Shown in pieces: positions 15,260-23,649 of a stretch of 64,000 bases of DNA. Numbering within the stretch: the stretch's first letter is position 1; every line of letters begins with the position of its first letter. Made by a program: the position numbers and the translations under genes. The notes below the pieces were generated by a model. The model was not told the DNA's origin. It saw nothing but the letters and a program-made list of their open reading frames with translations, and searched no databases. The stretch spans positions 62,001 through 126,000 of the forward strand of contig CAVYRN010000002.1 of the NCBI GenBank assembly GCA_963771015.1. The letters run 5' to 3'. Origin of the DNA: CAVSJJ01 sp963771015 (GTDB lineage: Bacteria > Actinomycetota > Actinomycetes > Actinomycetales > Dermatophilaceae).

Positions 15260-17131
15260 GTGAGGACCCGCCGGACCGACGAGGTCGAGGCGTTCGTCCG
15301 GGTTCGCTTCCCCACCCTCGCGCAGACGGCATACCTCGTCTGCGGCGACCGGGAGCGGGCGACCCGGCTTGCCGTCTCGGCGCTCGCCGAGGTCACCGCC
15401 CGGGGTTCCCGTGCCTTCGACGAGGGCACACCCACCGCCGACACGTGGCGAGCGCTGGTCGCCCGCCTCGTGGCCGAGGACCCCAGCACCGCACCGCCCG
15501 AGCCCACCGAGGGCCGAGCCGACGTGCCCGCCGCCCTATGGCGCGCGTATGCCGGCCTGCCCGTCCTCGTCCGGGTGGCCATCGCGGCCGAGCACCTCGA
15601 GGGCATCTCCGTGGCCGAGACCGCGCTGGCCGCGAAGCGGCCGACCGGCACGCTGGCCCGAGAGCTCGCCGCCGCCCGGGTGACAGTGACGGACGCACAC
15701 GAACATGCTCGCGCCGAGGCCGGTCTCGACCCGAGCACGGGCGCCCTCGAACCCGACCTCGCCGAGGCGTTCCGTCGCCGGCTCGATGGTGCGCCCCTCC
15801 CGGTCGACCCCTGGCCCCTCCTCGCGGACGAGCGGCGCCGCCGGCACCGCCGGACCTGGGTCGCGGCCCTCGGCTCGGCCGTCGTCGCGGCGGCCGTCCT
15901 CGCGGTCCTCCTCGCCCTCCGGCCCCCGGTGGACATCGCCCTGCCCGCCCCGAGCGCCTCGTCCGGCCCTGGTCCCAGCCCCTCACCAACGCGCTCGGCG
16001 ACCCCCTTGACGCGGTGGCCGGCCCGGGGGTCGCTGGTCGCAGACCCCGCGACACAGGCATCGGTGCTGGCGGCCTGGGGGCCCGACGCGCACGTGCTCT
16101 TCGCCGACGACGTCGGGACGGCCCGGCTGGTCGTCGGCTGGGGACCGACGACGACGGACAGCGTGCGGGTCGCGGTGCTGAGCGGCCCCGCCGGCACGTC
16201 GGCGCTGTCCCCCACCGGCGAGGGCGACGTCCTCGCCGACCAGGCGGGCGTCGTCGTCACGGGTCCGGTCGCCTTCGGCACGACGCCGACGCTCGTCCTG
16301 GGCCCGCCCGATGCCGAGGCCGCCGAGGTGTCGATCCGCGTCTCGTTCGGGTCGCGAGAGGGCCCGGGGCGCACCTGGGAGCCGCTCGCCCTCCAGGAAG
16401 GCGTGGGCTTCGTGCCGATCCTCGGCGAGGACCTCCCGGCGGTTCGGGTGCGGGTGGCCGGCTACGACGGGCCGCCCACGAACGCGGACCTCCCGCCCTT
16501 CGACGTACCTGCGCCCCCCTGTGGTCAGTGCGATGCCGACGCCTGGGTCGCCGCGGCCGCCTCCGACATGGTGGACCGGATCGCCGCTGCCGGCGGTCTG
16601 GACGCGACGACGATCCAGGTCGTCCCGGTGGCCACCGGACGGATCAGCTCGGCCGTCCTGCGCACGGCGCTCGCCAGGGACCGACCCGGCCTGTCGGCGG
16701 CGGATCTCGGGTGCACGGCATACCTGCTTCCGAACGGCCGCGTCCTCTCCTCAACGATCATGCGTACCGTCGCCGACGGCCGGTACCGCTGGTACGGGGG
16801 CCATCTCGACCTCCATCCGGCAGGCACCTCGGCGCAGCAGCCGTGCCTGCTCCTCATCGACGCGGCAGGAGACGGCTCCCGGACCTACGTCGTCGCCGCC
16901 CCCGGCGCGACATCCATGCAGCTCGTGGCGACTGCGACGCGACGCTACGTCTGGCCGGACCCGACGCCGACACCCGACCATGTGGGCGTCCTCCAGGTGC
17001 CACCGATCGCGGCGCAGCAGGAGCTCGTCCTGCAGACCGTCCGCGCGGACCGGATGCCGCATACATACTCCGTCAACGACATCGCGTCGTGGACGGACCC
17101 GTTCGACCTCGTCGGGCCGTCCGCCGGGTGA
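15260..17131 (+). CDS. Membrane-anchored protein with a sigma-factor-like N-terminal domain, paralogue 2
   Basis: A 623-residue paralogue of the preceding gene with the same order of parts: sigma region 2-like start (VRFPTLAQTAYLVCGDRERA, about 14-33), region 4-like block (LPVLVRVAIAAEHLEGISVAE, about 96-137, with longer stretches not shown), a RRRRHRR run, one membrane helix (about 200-222) and a large outer domain. The outer domains share WPARG, DDVGT, VVGWGP and RVAGYDGPP motifs and end alike (WTDPFDLVGPSAG). A CxxC (PCGQCDADAW) lies at the same place as in paralogue 1. GTG 15260 is about 60 bases after the first gene's stop. Tandem duplication followed by divergence is the simple explanation. 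Confidence 0.75.
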   Translation: MRTRRTDEVEAFVRVRFPTLAQTAYLVCGDRERATRLAVSALAEVTARGSRAFDEGTPTADTWRALVARLVAEDPSTAPPEPTEGRADVPAALWRAYAGLPVLVRVAIAAEHLEGISVAETALAAKRPTGTLARELAAARVTVTDAHEHARAEAGLDPSTGALEPDLAEAFRRRLDGAPLPVDPWPLLADERRRRHRRTWVAALGSAVVAAAVLAVLLALRPPVDIALPAPSASSGPGPSPSPTRSATPLTRWPARGSLVADPATQASVLAAWGPDAHVLFADDVGTARLVVGWGPTTTDSVRVAVLSGPAGTSALSPTGEGDVLADQAGVVVTGPVAFGTTPTLVLGPPDAEAAEVSIRVSFGSREGPGRTWEPLALQEGVGFVPILGEDLPAVRVRVAGYDGPPTNADLPPFDVPAPPCGQCDADAWVAAAASDMVDRIAAAGGLDATTIQVVPVATGRISSAVLRTALARDRPGLSAADLGCTAYLLPNGRVLSSTIMRTVADGRYRWYGGHLDLHPAGTSAQQPCLLLIDAAGDGSRTYVVAAPGATSMQLVATATRRYVWPDPTPTPDHVGVLQVPPIAAQQELVLQTVRADRMPHTYSVNDIASWTDPFDLVGPSAG

Positions 17132-17140
17132 GGCCGGGCC

Positions 17141-17878
17141 TCAGCGACCCTGGTTGGCGACGGCCGCCGCGGCCGCCGCGGCCGCCTCCGGGTCGAGGTA
17201 CTGGCCGGGCCCGGTCGGCATGAAGTCCTCGCCTAGGGTGTAGACGAGCGGCATGCCGGTCGGGATGTTGAGCCCGGCGATGTCGGCGTCGCTGATCTGG
17301 TCCAGATGCTTGACCAGGGCGCGCAGGCTGTTGCCGTGCGCGGTGACGAGAACCGTCTTGCCGTCCCGCAGGTCCGCCTGGATGTCGTTCTCCCAGTAGG
17401 GCATCATCCGCGGGATGACGAGCGAGAGGCTCTCGGTCAGCGGGACGTCGACACCGGCATACCGAGGGTCGCCCGTCTGGTCGTACTCGCTGCCGACCTC
17501 GATCGGCGGCGGCGGGGTGTCGAAGCTACGGCGCCACATCATGAACTGCTCGTCGCCGTACTTGTCCCGCGTCGCGGCCTTGTCGAGACCCTGCAGGGCG
17601 CCGTAGTGCCGCTCGTTGAGCCGCCAGTTCCGGCGCACCGGGATCCAGTGCCGGTCGCACGCGTCGAGGGCGAGGTTGGCGGTGGTGATGGCTCGGCGCA
17701 GCACCGAGGTGTGCACGACGTCGGGGAGGACTCCCGCCTCCCGCAGTTGCTCTCCGCCGCGGACCGCCTCGGTACGCCCCTTCTCGGACAGGTCGACATC
17801 GACCCAGCCGGTGAAGAGGTTGAGCTTGTTCCATTCGGACTCGCCGTGGCGCAACAGGATGAGCGTGTATGCCGTCAT
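17141..17878 (-). CDS. gpmA: 2,3-bisphosphoglycerate-dependent phosphoglycerate mutase
   Basis: Glycolytic enzyme that interconverts 3- and 2-phosphoglycerate through a phosphohistidine. The 245-residue protein has the catalytic motif LLRHGESEWN (His near residue 10), GALQGLDKAATRDKYG, and the second catalytic histidine in VTAHGNSLRALVKHL. The C-terminus carries an alanine-rich tail (EAAAAAAAAVANQGR). It converges on the second sigma-like gene with nine bases between stops. Its upstream neighbour on the same strand is the YbjN-domain gene, in the order mshA-ybjN-gpmA seen in other actinobacteria. Confidence 0.96.
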   Translation of the reverse strand: MTAYTLILLRHGESEWNKLNLFTGWVDVDLSEKGRTEAVRGGEQLREAGVLPDVVHTSVLRRAITTANLALDACDRHWIPVRRNWRLNERHYGALQGLDKAATRDKYGDEQFMMWRRSFDTPPPPIEVGSEYDQTGDPRYAGVDVPLTESLSLVIPRMMPYWENDIQADLRDGKTVLVTAHGNSLRALVKHLDQISDADIAGLNIPTGMPLVYTLGEDFMPTGPGQYLDPEAAAAAAAAVANQGR

Positions 17879-17945
17879 GGCATCCAGCCTAGTGACCTCG
17901 CCGGCCCGGTCGACCGGGCCCGGCGGTCCCGTTCGGTCGGCTCGG

Positions 17946-18485
17946 TCACTCCCGCGGCGGGTCGCCCTCGCGCTCGAGGAGGGGTCGGAAGGCTTCGAGG
18001 TTCCGCAGGCTCTCGCCGCGGCTGACCCGCCACGCCCACTCCTTGCGCATCGAGGTGAGGAAGCCGATCGCAAGCAGCTCGTTGAACGGGGTGTCCGACG
18101 CCCCGAGGACCACCCCGAGGAGCTGGTCGACGTAGGCCGCGTCCACGCCGGCGGCCGGCACCTTCCCGGTGAGGTAGACGTCACCGGTACCGTCCACGGC
18201 ATACGCGATGCCCGGCAGGCGCACGTTGCGGCGCAGCAGGAAGCGGTAGAACTCCTCATGGTTCTCGTCGGCGTTGCGGATGACGAACGCCGACACCGAC
18301 AGCTCGGTGTCGGTCGCGACGAGCGAGACGACCGTCTTGAGCTTCTTCTCCCCGGGCAGGGTGACGACGACCTCCCCCTCCCGCGTCCCCGGTTCCCAGG
18401 TGATGCCGTTGGCATCGACGAACTCGGTGATCGTCGCGAGCACCCGGTCCCGGGTGGACCCGGCGCCCGCTGATGCCTCCGTCAT
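17946..18485 (-). CDS. YbjN domain-containing protein
   Basis: A 179-residue cytoplasmic protein of the YbjN family, whose fold resembles secretion chaperones. Typical segments are VVVTLPGEKKLKTVVSLVA near residue 45, ENHEEFYRFLLRRNVRLPG near 80 and the acidic C-terminus PLLEREGDPPRE. In actinobacteria this gene commonly lies between mshA and gpmA, as here. No enzymatic residues are evident and the function is not established; a link to stress or mycothiol metabolism rests only on gene order. Confidence 0.85.
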   Translation of the reverse strand: MTEASAGAGSTRDRVLATITEFVDANGITWEPGTREGEVVVTLPGEKKLKTVVSLVATDTELSVSAFVIRNADENHEEFYRFLLRRNVRLPGIAYAVDGTGDVYLTGKVPAAGVDAAYVDQLLGVVLGASDTPFNELLAIGFLTSMRKEWAWRVSRGESLRNLEAFRPLLEREGDPPRE

Positions 18486-18546
18486 GAGACCCCCGCCGTC
18501 ATCGCCGGACCACTCTCCTGGGGCCGTCGCTCATCGGGCCACCGCT

Positions 18547-19866
18547 TCATGGGATCACCGCCGAGGGGATGCCGGTCAGCAGGTCGGCGTCGTTGATCGA
18601 GGCGCTCCGGGTGAGGGTGAGCGCCTCGGAGTACACCCCGAGGAGCCGGTCGACGGTGTGCTCCCAGCCGAACCCCGCCGCGTGCTCGACGGCCCGGCGG
18701 GACAGCTCGGCACGCCGGTCGTCGTCGTCGAGCAGCGCCGTGAACGCCTCGACCCAGTCCCGGACATGGTGGGTCGGGACGAGGATCCCCGCGTCCCCCA
18801 CGGCCGTCGGCAGGCCACCCACGTCGGCGGCGACGACGGGCGTCCCGCAGGCCTGCGCCTCGACGGCGACCAGGCCGAACGACTCGCTGTAGGACGGCAC
18901 CGCGACGAGGTCGGCGCCGCGGTACCACTGGGCGAGCGTCGCGCGGTCGACCGGCTCGACGAACCGGACGAGGTCGCCGATCCCGAGGTCCGCGGCGAGG
19001 GTGTCCAGGTCCATCGGCGTGCGGACCCCCACCCCGCTCGCCCCGCCGAGGACGGCCACGACGAGCCGCTCGCGCAGGTCGGGCCGACGGCGCACCATCT
19101 CGGCGGCCGCCCGGATGACGATGTCCGGAGCCTTGAGGGGCTGGATCCGGCCGACGAACAGGACCAGCCGGGCGTCGGTCGGGACACCGACGGCGGCACG
19201 GGCCTGGGCACGAGACCCCGGCCGGAAGACCTCCAGGTCGACCCCCGGGGAGGCGACGGCGACCTTCTCCGGCGGGGCGGCATACAGCTCGATGAGCTCG
19301 CGGGCCTCCCCCGCCGTGTTCGCGACCAGCCGGTCGGCCGCCTCGACGACCTGCGCCTCCCCGATCTCCCGCCCGGGCGGCTCCGGGGTGTCGCCGGCCG
19401 CGAGGTGGAGGTTCTTGACCCGAGCCATCGTGTGCATCGTGTGGACGAGCGGGATGTCCCACCGGTCGGCGGCGAGCCAGCCGATCTGGCCGGAGAGCCA
19501 GTAGTGCGAGTGGACGAGGTCGTAGTGGTTCTCGGGTGCGTGTGCCGCGCGGCGCATCATCCCGGCTGCGAAGGCGCACAGCTGCCCCGGCAGGTCCTCC
19601 TTCGACAGCCCGCCGTACGGCCCGGCCGCGACATGCCAGACCTGGACCCCGGGCGAGAGGTCGACGACGACGGGCAGGCTCGCGGTCGTCCGCCGGGTGA
19701 AGATGTCGACCTCGGTTCCCCGGGCGGCGAGGCGCTTGGCAACCTCGACGACGTAGACGTTCAGCCCACCGGCGTCGCCGACCCCCGGCTGGGCGAGCGG
19801 CGAGGTGTGCACGCTCACCATGGCGACCCGGCGGGGCGCCCCGGGCAGCCGGTGTACCTGGGTCAT
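18547..19866 (-). CDS. mshA: D-inositol-3-phosphate glycosyltransferase (mycothiol synthesis)
   Basis: First enzyme of mycothiol synthesis: transfers N-acetylglucosamine from UDP-GlcNAc to 1L-myo-inositol-1-phosphate. A GT4 family protein of 439 residues. The N-terminal half shows MVSVHTSPLAQPGVGDAGG and the HSHYWLSG segment; the donor-binding half shows LFVGRIQPLKAPD and SYSESFGLVAVEAQACG, the EX7E motif. The start was set at ATG 19866 because MTQVHRLPG leads directly into the conserved region; GTG starts further out exist. mshD, the last enzyme of the pathway, lies about 10 kb away. Confidence 0.95.
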   Translation of the reverse strand: MTQVHRLPGAPRRVAMVSVHTSPLAQPGVGDAGGLNVYVVEVAKRLAARGTEVDIFTRRTTASLPVVVDLSPGVQVWHVAAGPYGGLSKEDLPGQLCAFAAGMMRRAAHAPENHYDLVHSHYWLSGQIGWLAADRWDIPLVHTMHTMARVKNLHLAAGDTPEPPGREIGEAQVVEAADRLVANTAGEARELIELYAAPPEKVAVASPGVDLEVFRPGSRAQARAAVGVPTDARLVLFVGRIQPLKAPDIVIRAAAEMVRRRPDLRERLVVAVLGGASGVGVRTPMDLDTLAADLGIGDLVRFVEPVDRATLAQWYRGADLVAVPSYSESFGLVAVEAQACGTPVVAADVGGLPTAVGDAGILVPTHHVRDWVEAFTALLDDDDRRAELSRRAVEHAAGFGWEHTVDRLLGVYSEALTLTRSASINDADLLTGIPSAVIP

Positions 19867-19971
19867 GCCTGGGAAGTCTGCCACCGTGACCTGAGGACCG
19901 CGCAGTCGCCGCCGGTCGGGGCGTCCGCCACCCGGCTCCGGTATGCCGCGTCCTGCCCCTATCGTGGCCAC

Positions 19972-20769
19972 GTGGCACGCACCAGGCCGGTCGGGGTCGT
20001 CACCCGGGGGACGACCAACCCCAACCGGCTGCGCCGCGTCGACCGGTGGCTCGTCGGGCCACAGGGCACGCGGCTGCGCCGGCATCGCGGGGTCCCCGTC
20101 GTCGTCGACCTCGGCTACGGCGCCTCACCCATCACGGCCGTCGAGCTGTCCGATCGGCTGCGGCGCATCCGCCCCGATGTCGAGGTCGTCGGCATCGAGA
20201 TCGACGAGGGCCGGGTGGCGGCGGGGCGGCCGCTGGAACGCCCCGGGCTGAGCTTCCGGCTCGGCGGCTTCGAGATCCCCCTCGACGGGGACGCCGGGCC
20301 GCTCGTCGTCCGGGCCTTCAACGTCCTGCGGCAGTACGACGAGTCCGAGGTCGCGGCGGCGTGGGACCTGGTCCGGTCCCGGCTCGCCCCGGACGGCATC
20401 CTCGTCGACGGTACCTGCGACGAGCTGGGCCGCCTCGCCTCCTGGGTCACCGTCGAGCGAAGGGGGCCGGTCTCGCTCACCCTGTCGTGGCGGCTGCGTG
20501 GCCTGGACCGCCCCTCCGTCATCGCCGAGCGGCTGCCCAAGGTGCTCATCCACCGCAACGTCCCCGGCGAGCCGGTCCACGGCTTCCTCACCGACCTGGA
20601 CGACCAGTGGGCCCGAGCGGCCGGGCACGCGGCATACGGGGTGCGGCAGCGGTTCCGGGCCACCTGCGAGGCGATGCGCCGCGCCGGCTGGCCGCTGCTC
20701 GACGCTCCCGCCCGGTGGCGGCTGGGTGAGCTGACCGTGGGCTGGGAGGCGGTCGCCCCCCGGAAGTAG
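19972..20769 (+). CDS. SAM-dependent methyltransferase-like protein
   Basis: A 265-residue protein with a Rossmann methyltransferase outline: motif I VVVDLGYGASPITAVEL at about residues 40-56, motif II acid in VVGIEIDEG, and VVRAFNVLRQYDESEV around 120. The basic C-terminus PARWRLGELTVGWEAV ends the protein. Homologues of this type are found next to mshA in several actinobacteria, divergently transcribed, as here with a 105-bp spacer. The substrate is unknown. GTG 19972 was chosen as the first start after the spacer. A 21-bp tandem array starts on the base after the stop codon. Confidence 0.8.
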   Translation: MARTRPVGVVTRGTTNPNRLRRVDRWLVGPQGTRLRRHRGVPVVVDLGYGASPITAVELSDRLRRIRPDVEVVGIEIDEGRVAAGRPLERPGLSFRLGGFEIPLDGDAGPLVVRAFNVLRQYDESEVAAAWDLVRSRLAPDGILVDGTCDELGRLASWVTVERRGPVSLTLSWRLRGLDRPSVIAERLPKVLIHRNVPGEPVHGFLTDLDDQWARAAGHAAYGVRQRFRATCEAMRRAGWPLLDAPARWRLGELTVGWEAVAPRK

Positions 20770-20832
20770 GGTCCTCGCCTCGCGGGAGCCGGTCCTCGCC
20801 TCGCGGGAGCCGGTCCTCGCCGCGCGGGAGCC
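20770..20832 (+). repeat. 21-bp tandem array after the methyltransferase stop codon
   Basis: Three 21-bp units, the first two identical, begin on the base following the TAG. The array fills the space to the converging dtd gene. Its sequence is unrelated to the other arrays in this window. Confidence 0.85.
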
Positions 20833-20870
20833 GGTGGGCACCCCACTCCGAAGGTGGAGCGGCCCGGCGG

Positions 20871-21296
20871 TCAGGACTCCAGGAGGATCGTCACCGGGCC
20901 GTCGCCGATCATCTCGATGTCCATGTGCGCACCGAACCTGCCCGTCGCCACCTCGACCCCCCGGCCACGCAGCGCCTCGACGAGCGAGGCGACGACGGGC
21001 TCGGCCACCGGACCCGGCGCGGCGGCGTTCCACGAGGGACGTCGGCCCTTGCGGGTGTCGGCATAGAGGGTGAACTGGCTGACGACGAGCACCGGGGCCC
21101 CGGCATCGGCGACGGAGCGCTCGTCGTCGAGGATGCGCAGGTCGGCGATCTTCCTGGCGATGAGGGCGACCTCGTCCGGCCCGTCGTCGTGGCTCACGCC
21201 GACGAGGGCGAGCAGGCCCTGTCGGTCGATGGCCCCGACGGTCTCGCCGTCGACGACGACGGCGGCGCGGCTCACCCGCTGCAGGACCGCCCTCAT
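20871..21296 (-). CDS. dtd: D-aminoacyl-tRNA deacylase
   Basis: Proofreading enzyme that frees tRNA from wrongly attached D-amino acids or glycine. Its 141 residues match the family. The two cross-subunit active-site motifs are present: VSQFTLYADTRKGRRPSW around residue 75 and the C-terminal GDGPVTILLES, where NxGPVT-type sequences are typical. MRAVLQRVSRAAV is the standard start. It is followed by the converging methyltransferase gene and preceded by the asparaginase gene on the same strand. Confidence 0.95.
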   Translation of the reverse strand: MRAVLQRVSRAAVVVDGETVGAIDRQGLLALVGVSHDDGPDEVALIARKIADLRILDDERSVADAGAPVLVVSQFTLYADTRKGRRPSWNAAAPGPVAEPVVASLVEALRGRGVEVATGRFGAHMDIEMIGDGPVTILLES

Positions 21297-21361
21297 CGGG
21301 CGCTCATCGCGCCACTCATCGGGAGCTCATCGGGCGCTCAACGTTGCGCTCATCGGGCGTT
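21297..21361 (-). repeat. Short imperfect repeats over the asparaginase stop codon
   Basis: The sequence CTCATCGGG occurs three to four times with small changes between the dtd start and the end of the asparaginase gene. One copy contains the asparaginase stop codon. It is less regular than the other arrays. Confidence 0.45.
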
Positions 21362-22435
21362 CGGGTGGCGCCGGACGGCCGCCACCGCACCGACCGGTTC
21401 GCCGTGGCCGAACACCGGGGCCGACTCCAGGACCGGGTAGGCCGCCGACTCGACGTCGATCCGCCGCAGCACCGTGGCAAGGGCGACCGCCCGGGCCCGG
21501 TCGCTGCCGTCGACGACCTTGACGGCCACTCCGCGCCCGTCGGGGAGACCAACGGCGTAGACGCCCTCGGCGCCGTCCTTGGCGATGGCTCCCGGGGTGC
21601 CCCGCATGAGGGCGGTGACGTCGCGTCCCGTGCCGGCGACGAACTCCGGGTGGGAGCGCATCGCGTCGGCGATCCGGGCCTCGTGACTGCCCGCGGGTGC
21701 TGCCGCGAACCGGCCGAAGACCCGAGCCAGGCCGGTGAGGGAGACGGCGAGGGCCGGTGCGCCGCAGCCGTCGACGACCGTCGCGGCGACGGGTTCGCCG
21801 GCCACCTCGGCCAGGGTCTCGGCGACGAGCCGCTGCAGCGGGTGGGCCGGGTCGAGGTAGGTCCCGATGTCCCAACCCGCGGCAACGCAGGTGGCGAGCA
21901 TCCCGGCGTGCTTGCCGGAGCAGCCCTGGACGATCGATGCCGGACCGCGTCCGGCGGCGACCCACGCGGCGCGCTCGTCGTCCGGGTAGGGCAGGTCGGG
22001 GGTGTTCTGCAGGTCCGCCTCGGTCAGGCCCGCGCCGGCGAGGATCCGGCGTACCCCGTCGAGGTGGAACGGCTCGGCCGAGTGGCTCGCCGTCGCGAGG
22101 GCGAGCAGGTCGGGGGGCAGGTCGAGGCCGGCGCGAAGCATCGCCAGGGTCTGGACCGGCTTGAGGGCCGAGCGGGGCAGGATCGGCCCGGCAGGGTCGC
22201 TCGTCGCGAGGACGACGGCGCCGGCTGGGTCGGTGACGACCGCGGCGATCCGGTGGACCGACTCGACGAACCCGTCACGGGTCACCTCGACGAGGACCTC
22301 GGCATCGGTCAGCACCGCCGGAGGGCCCACCGCCGGGGCCGTCGCGACGTCCGCCGGAGGGACAACGGGAGGGACGACGGGAGGGACGGCCGCTGACGGG
22401 GCCGAGGACGCAGTTGAGGGGGGCTGGTCGGGCAC
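21350..22435 (-). CDS. Asparaginase (AnsA/type II-like, PF06089 family)
   Basis: Predicted L-asparaginase of the family first seen in Rhizobium, hydrolysing asparagine to aspartate and ammonia. About 361 residues from GTG 22435. After a Pro/Ala-rich lead of about 40 residues comes VLVEVTRDGFVESVHRI, then LKPVQTLAMLRAG, the SIVQGCSGKHAGMLATC block and VDGCGAPALAVSLTGLARV, all typical of this family. The lead is low in similarity, so the true start could be up to 30 residues later. It lies upstream of dtd on the same strand. Two repeat regions fill the 5' side. Confidence 0.85.
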   Translation of the reverse strand: MPDQPPSTASSAPSAAVPPVVPPVVPPADVATAPAVGPPAVLTDAEVLVEVTRDGFVESVHRIAAVVTDPAGAVVLATSDPAGPILPRSALKPVQTLAMLRAGLDLPPDLLALATASHSAEPFHLDGVRRILAGAGLTEADLQNTPDLPYPDDERAAWVAAGRGPASIVQGCSGKHAGMLATCVAAGWDIGTYLDPAHPLQRLVAETLAEVAGEPVAATVVDGCGAPALAVSLTGLARVFGRFAAAPAGSHEARIADAMRSHPEFVAGTGRDVTALMRGTPGAIAKDGAEGVYAVGLPDGRGVAVKVVDGSDRARAVALATVLRRIDVESAAYPVLESAPVFGHGEPVGAVAAVRRHPNAR

Positions 22436-22449
22436 GAGGACGACGATAA

Positions 22450-22569
22450 ACCCGGCGGGGGGCTTCCCGCACAGACCCGGCGGGGGCTTCCGGCACAGAC
22501 CCGGCGGGGGCTTCCGGCACAGACCCGGCGGGGGCTTCCGGCACAGACCCGGCGGGGGGCTCTCCGGCA
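22450..22569 (-). repeat. 24-bp tandem array upstream of the asparaginase gene
   Basis: Five units, three of them perfect 24-mers beginning ACCCGGCGGGGGCTTCC, the outer two slightly altered. The array starts about 15 bases upstream of the proposed asparaginase start. Unlike most arrays here it is on the 5' side of a gene. Confidence 0.85.
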
Positions 22570-22611
22570 TACCGGCAAGGCCCTGGCATCCGCGGTCCGC
22601 GCCCGCCACCT

Positions 22612-22722
22612 CCGATTCGAGGTAATCCAGCACCCCCAGACGCGACCGGAATACCTCGACCCATCCGAGCAACCCCGATTCGAGGTAATCCAGCACCCCC
22701 AGACGCGACCGGAATACCTCGA
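22612..22722. repeat. Pair of 48-bp direct repeats with inverted ends
   Basis: Two identical 48-bp copies (22612-22659 and 22675-22722) are separated by 15 bases. Each copy begins with TCGAGGTA and ends with TACCTCGA, so each can fold into a hairpin; around the second copy the arms extend to ATTCGAGGTA/TACCTCGAAT. This differs from the simple arrays in being longer, exact and having inverted ends. It may be a small mobile or REP-like element, or a paired protein-binding site. The region 22436-22916 holds no gene besides these repeats and the following terminator. Confidence 0.8.
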
Positions 22723-22762
22723 ATCGGGTCGGTTGCCGGGTCGGTTGTCGCCAGCGCGCGAA

Positions 22763-22797
22763 ACCGGCCGGATGAGCGCTGGGCTCATCCGGCCGGT
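22763..22797 (-). terminator. Terminator hairpin after the HbhA-like gene
   Basis: Perfect 15-bp stem (22763-22777 with 22783-22797) and a 5-base loop, about 120 bases downstream of the HbhA-like stop on its strand. It should end the XRE-hbhA transcript. Confidence 0.75.
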
Positions 22798-22916
22798 ACG
22801 GGGTCACCTCAGGAGGTCACCCTGGGGTCGCCGGACGGGGCGACCCGAGCTGCACATCGTGGCGTCAGGACCTCCGGCCGAGGGTGGCCGGCGGGGCCTG
22901 ACTCGGTGCCGCGAGG

Positions 22917-23630
22917 TCAGTCGCCGATCTTCTCGGCGGCCTTCTTCGTGGCCTTGACCGAGGTCTGCGCCGTCTTGCGGGCGCTCGTCCGAGTGGCCTT
23001 GGCCGAGGTGCGGGTGCGGGCGGTGGCCTTGCGGGTCGTCGTCGCGGTCCGCTTGGCCGCGGTGCGCGTCTTCTTGACGCCCTGCTCGACATCGACAACG
23101 GTCGTCGTGACGTCCGAGGAGACCCGGTCGCCGATGAGGTCGGCGATGCGAGCGGCCTCGTGGCGGCCGGTCGTGACGGTCGCCTTGGCCGAGCGCTCGA
23201 TGTCGGCGTACGCCTTGCGTGCGGTGGTCACCGCGCCCTTGCCCATCGCGATGGTGGCATCGGCCTGGGCCCTCAGGTCCATGGTCGCCCGCTGCGAGCG
23301 GACTCGCGTGACGAGCTTCTGGCCGCGCTGGGCCAGCTCCTCGTAGGACTCGGCCACCTTGCCGGCGGCCAGGAGGCTCTGGTTGAGGGCGACGGCGGGC
23401 AGGTCCTTGACCTGGTCGACGACCTTGGTCGCCTCCGTGGTCGCCTTGGTCTGGATGGTGCCGGCGGTCAGGTCGGTGCGCAGCTCGGTGAGGTCGGTGC
23501 GCAGGTCGGCGCGGAGCTTCTCGGCGCGTTCCCGGGCCTCGCGGGCCATCTCGACGGCGCGGTCGGTCATGCCGACGGCGGCGTAGAACGGGGTGTCAAC
23601 GGACTTGCGGAGGTCCTCGATGACGGACAT
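22917..23630 (-). CDS. Heparin-binding hemagglutinin (HbhA)-like protein
   Basis: A 237-residue, strongly helical protein. The first 180 residues form long alpha-helices with heptad-like spacing (MAREARERAEKLRADLRTDL, about 30-49). The last 50 residues are a Lys/Arg/Ala/Thr tail (KKTRTAAKRTATTTRKATAR) like the glycosaminoglycan-binding tail of mycobacterial HbhA. It has no signal peptide, again like HbhA. In Mycobacterium tuberculosis, hbhA is preceded by an XRE regulator gene (Rv0474), the same order as here. The basic tail could equally bind DNA, so a histone-like role is possible. Free-living actinobacteria use for this protein is unknown. Confidence 0.75.
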   Translation of the reverse strand: MSVIEDLRKSVDTPFYAAVGMTDRAVEMAREARERAEKLRADLRTDLTELRTDLTAGTIQTKATTEATKVVDQVKDLPAVALNQSLLAAGKVAESYEELAQRGQKLVTRVRSQRATMDLRAQADATIAMGKGAVTTARKAYADIERSAKATVTTGRHEAARIADLIGDRVSSDVTTTVVDVEQGVKKTRTAAKRTATTTRKATARTRTSAKATRTSARKTAQTSVKATKKAAEKIGD

Positions 23631-23649
23631 GGGTTCTCCTTCGTGATCA

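Noticed and set aside
22450..22722. Possible CRISPR array
   Set aside because: Units are directly adjacent or only two copies exist, with no unique spacers of constant length and no cas genes.
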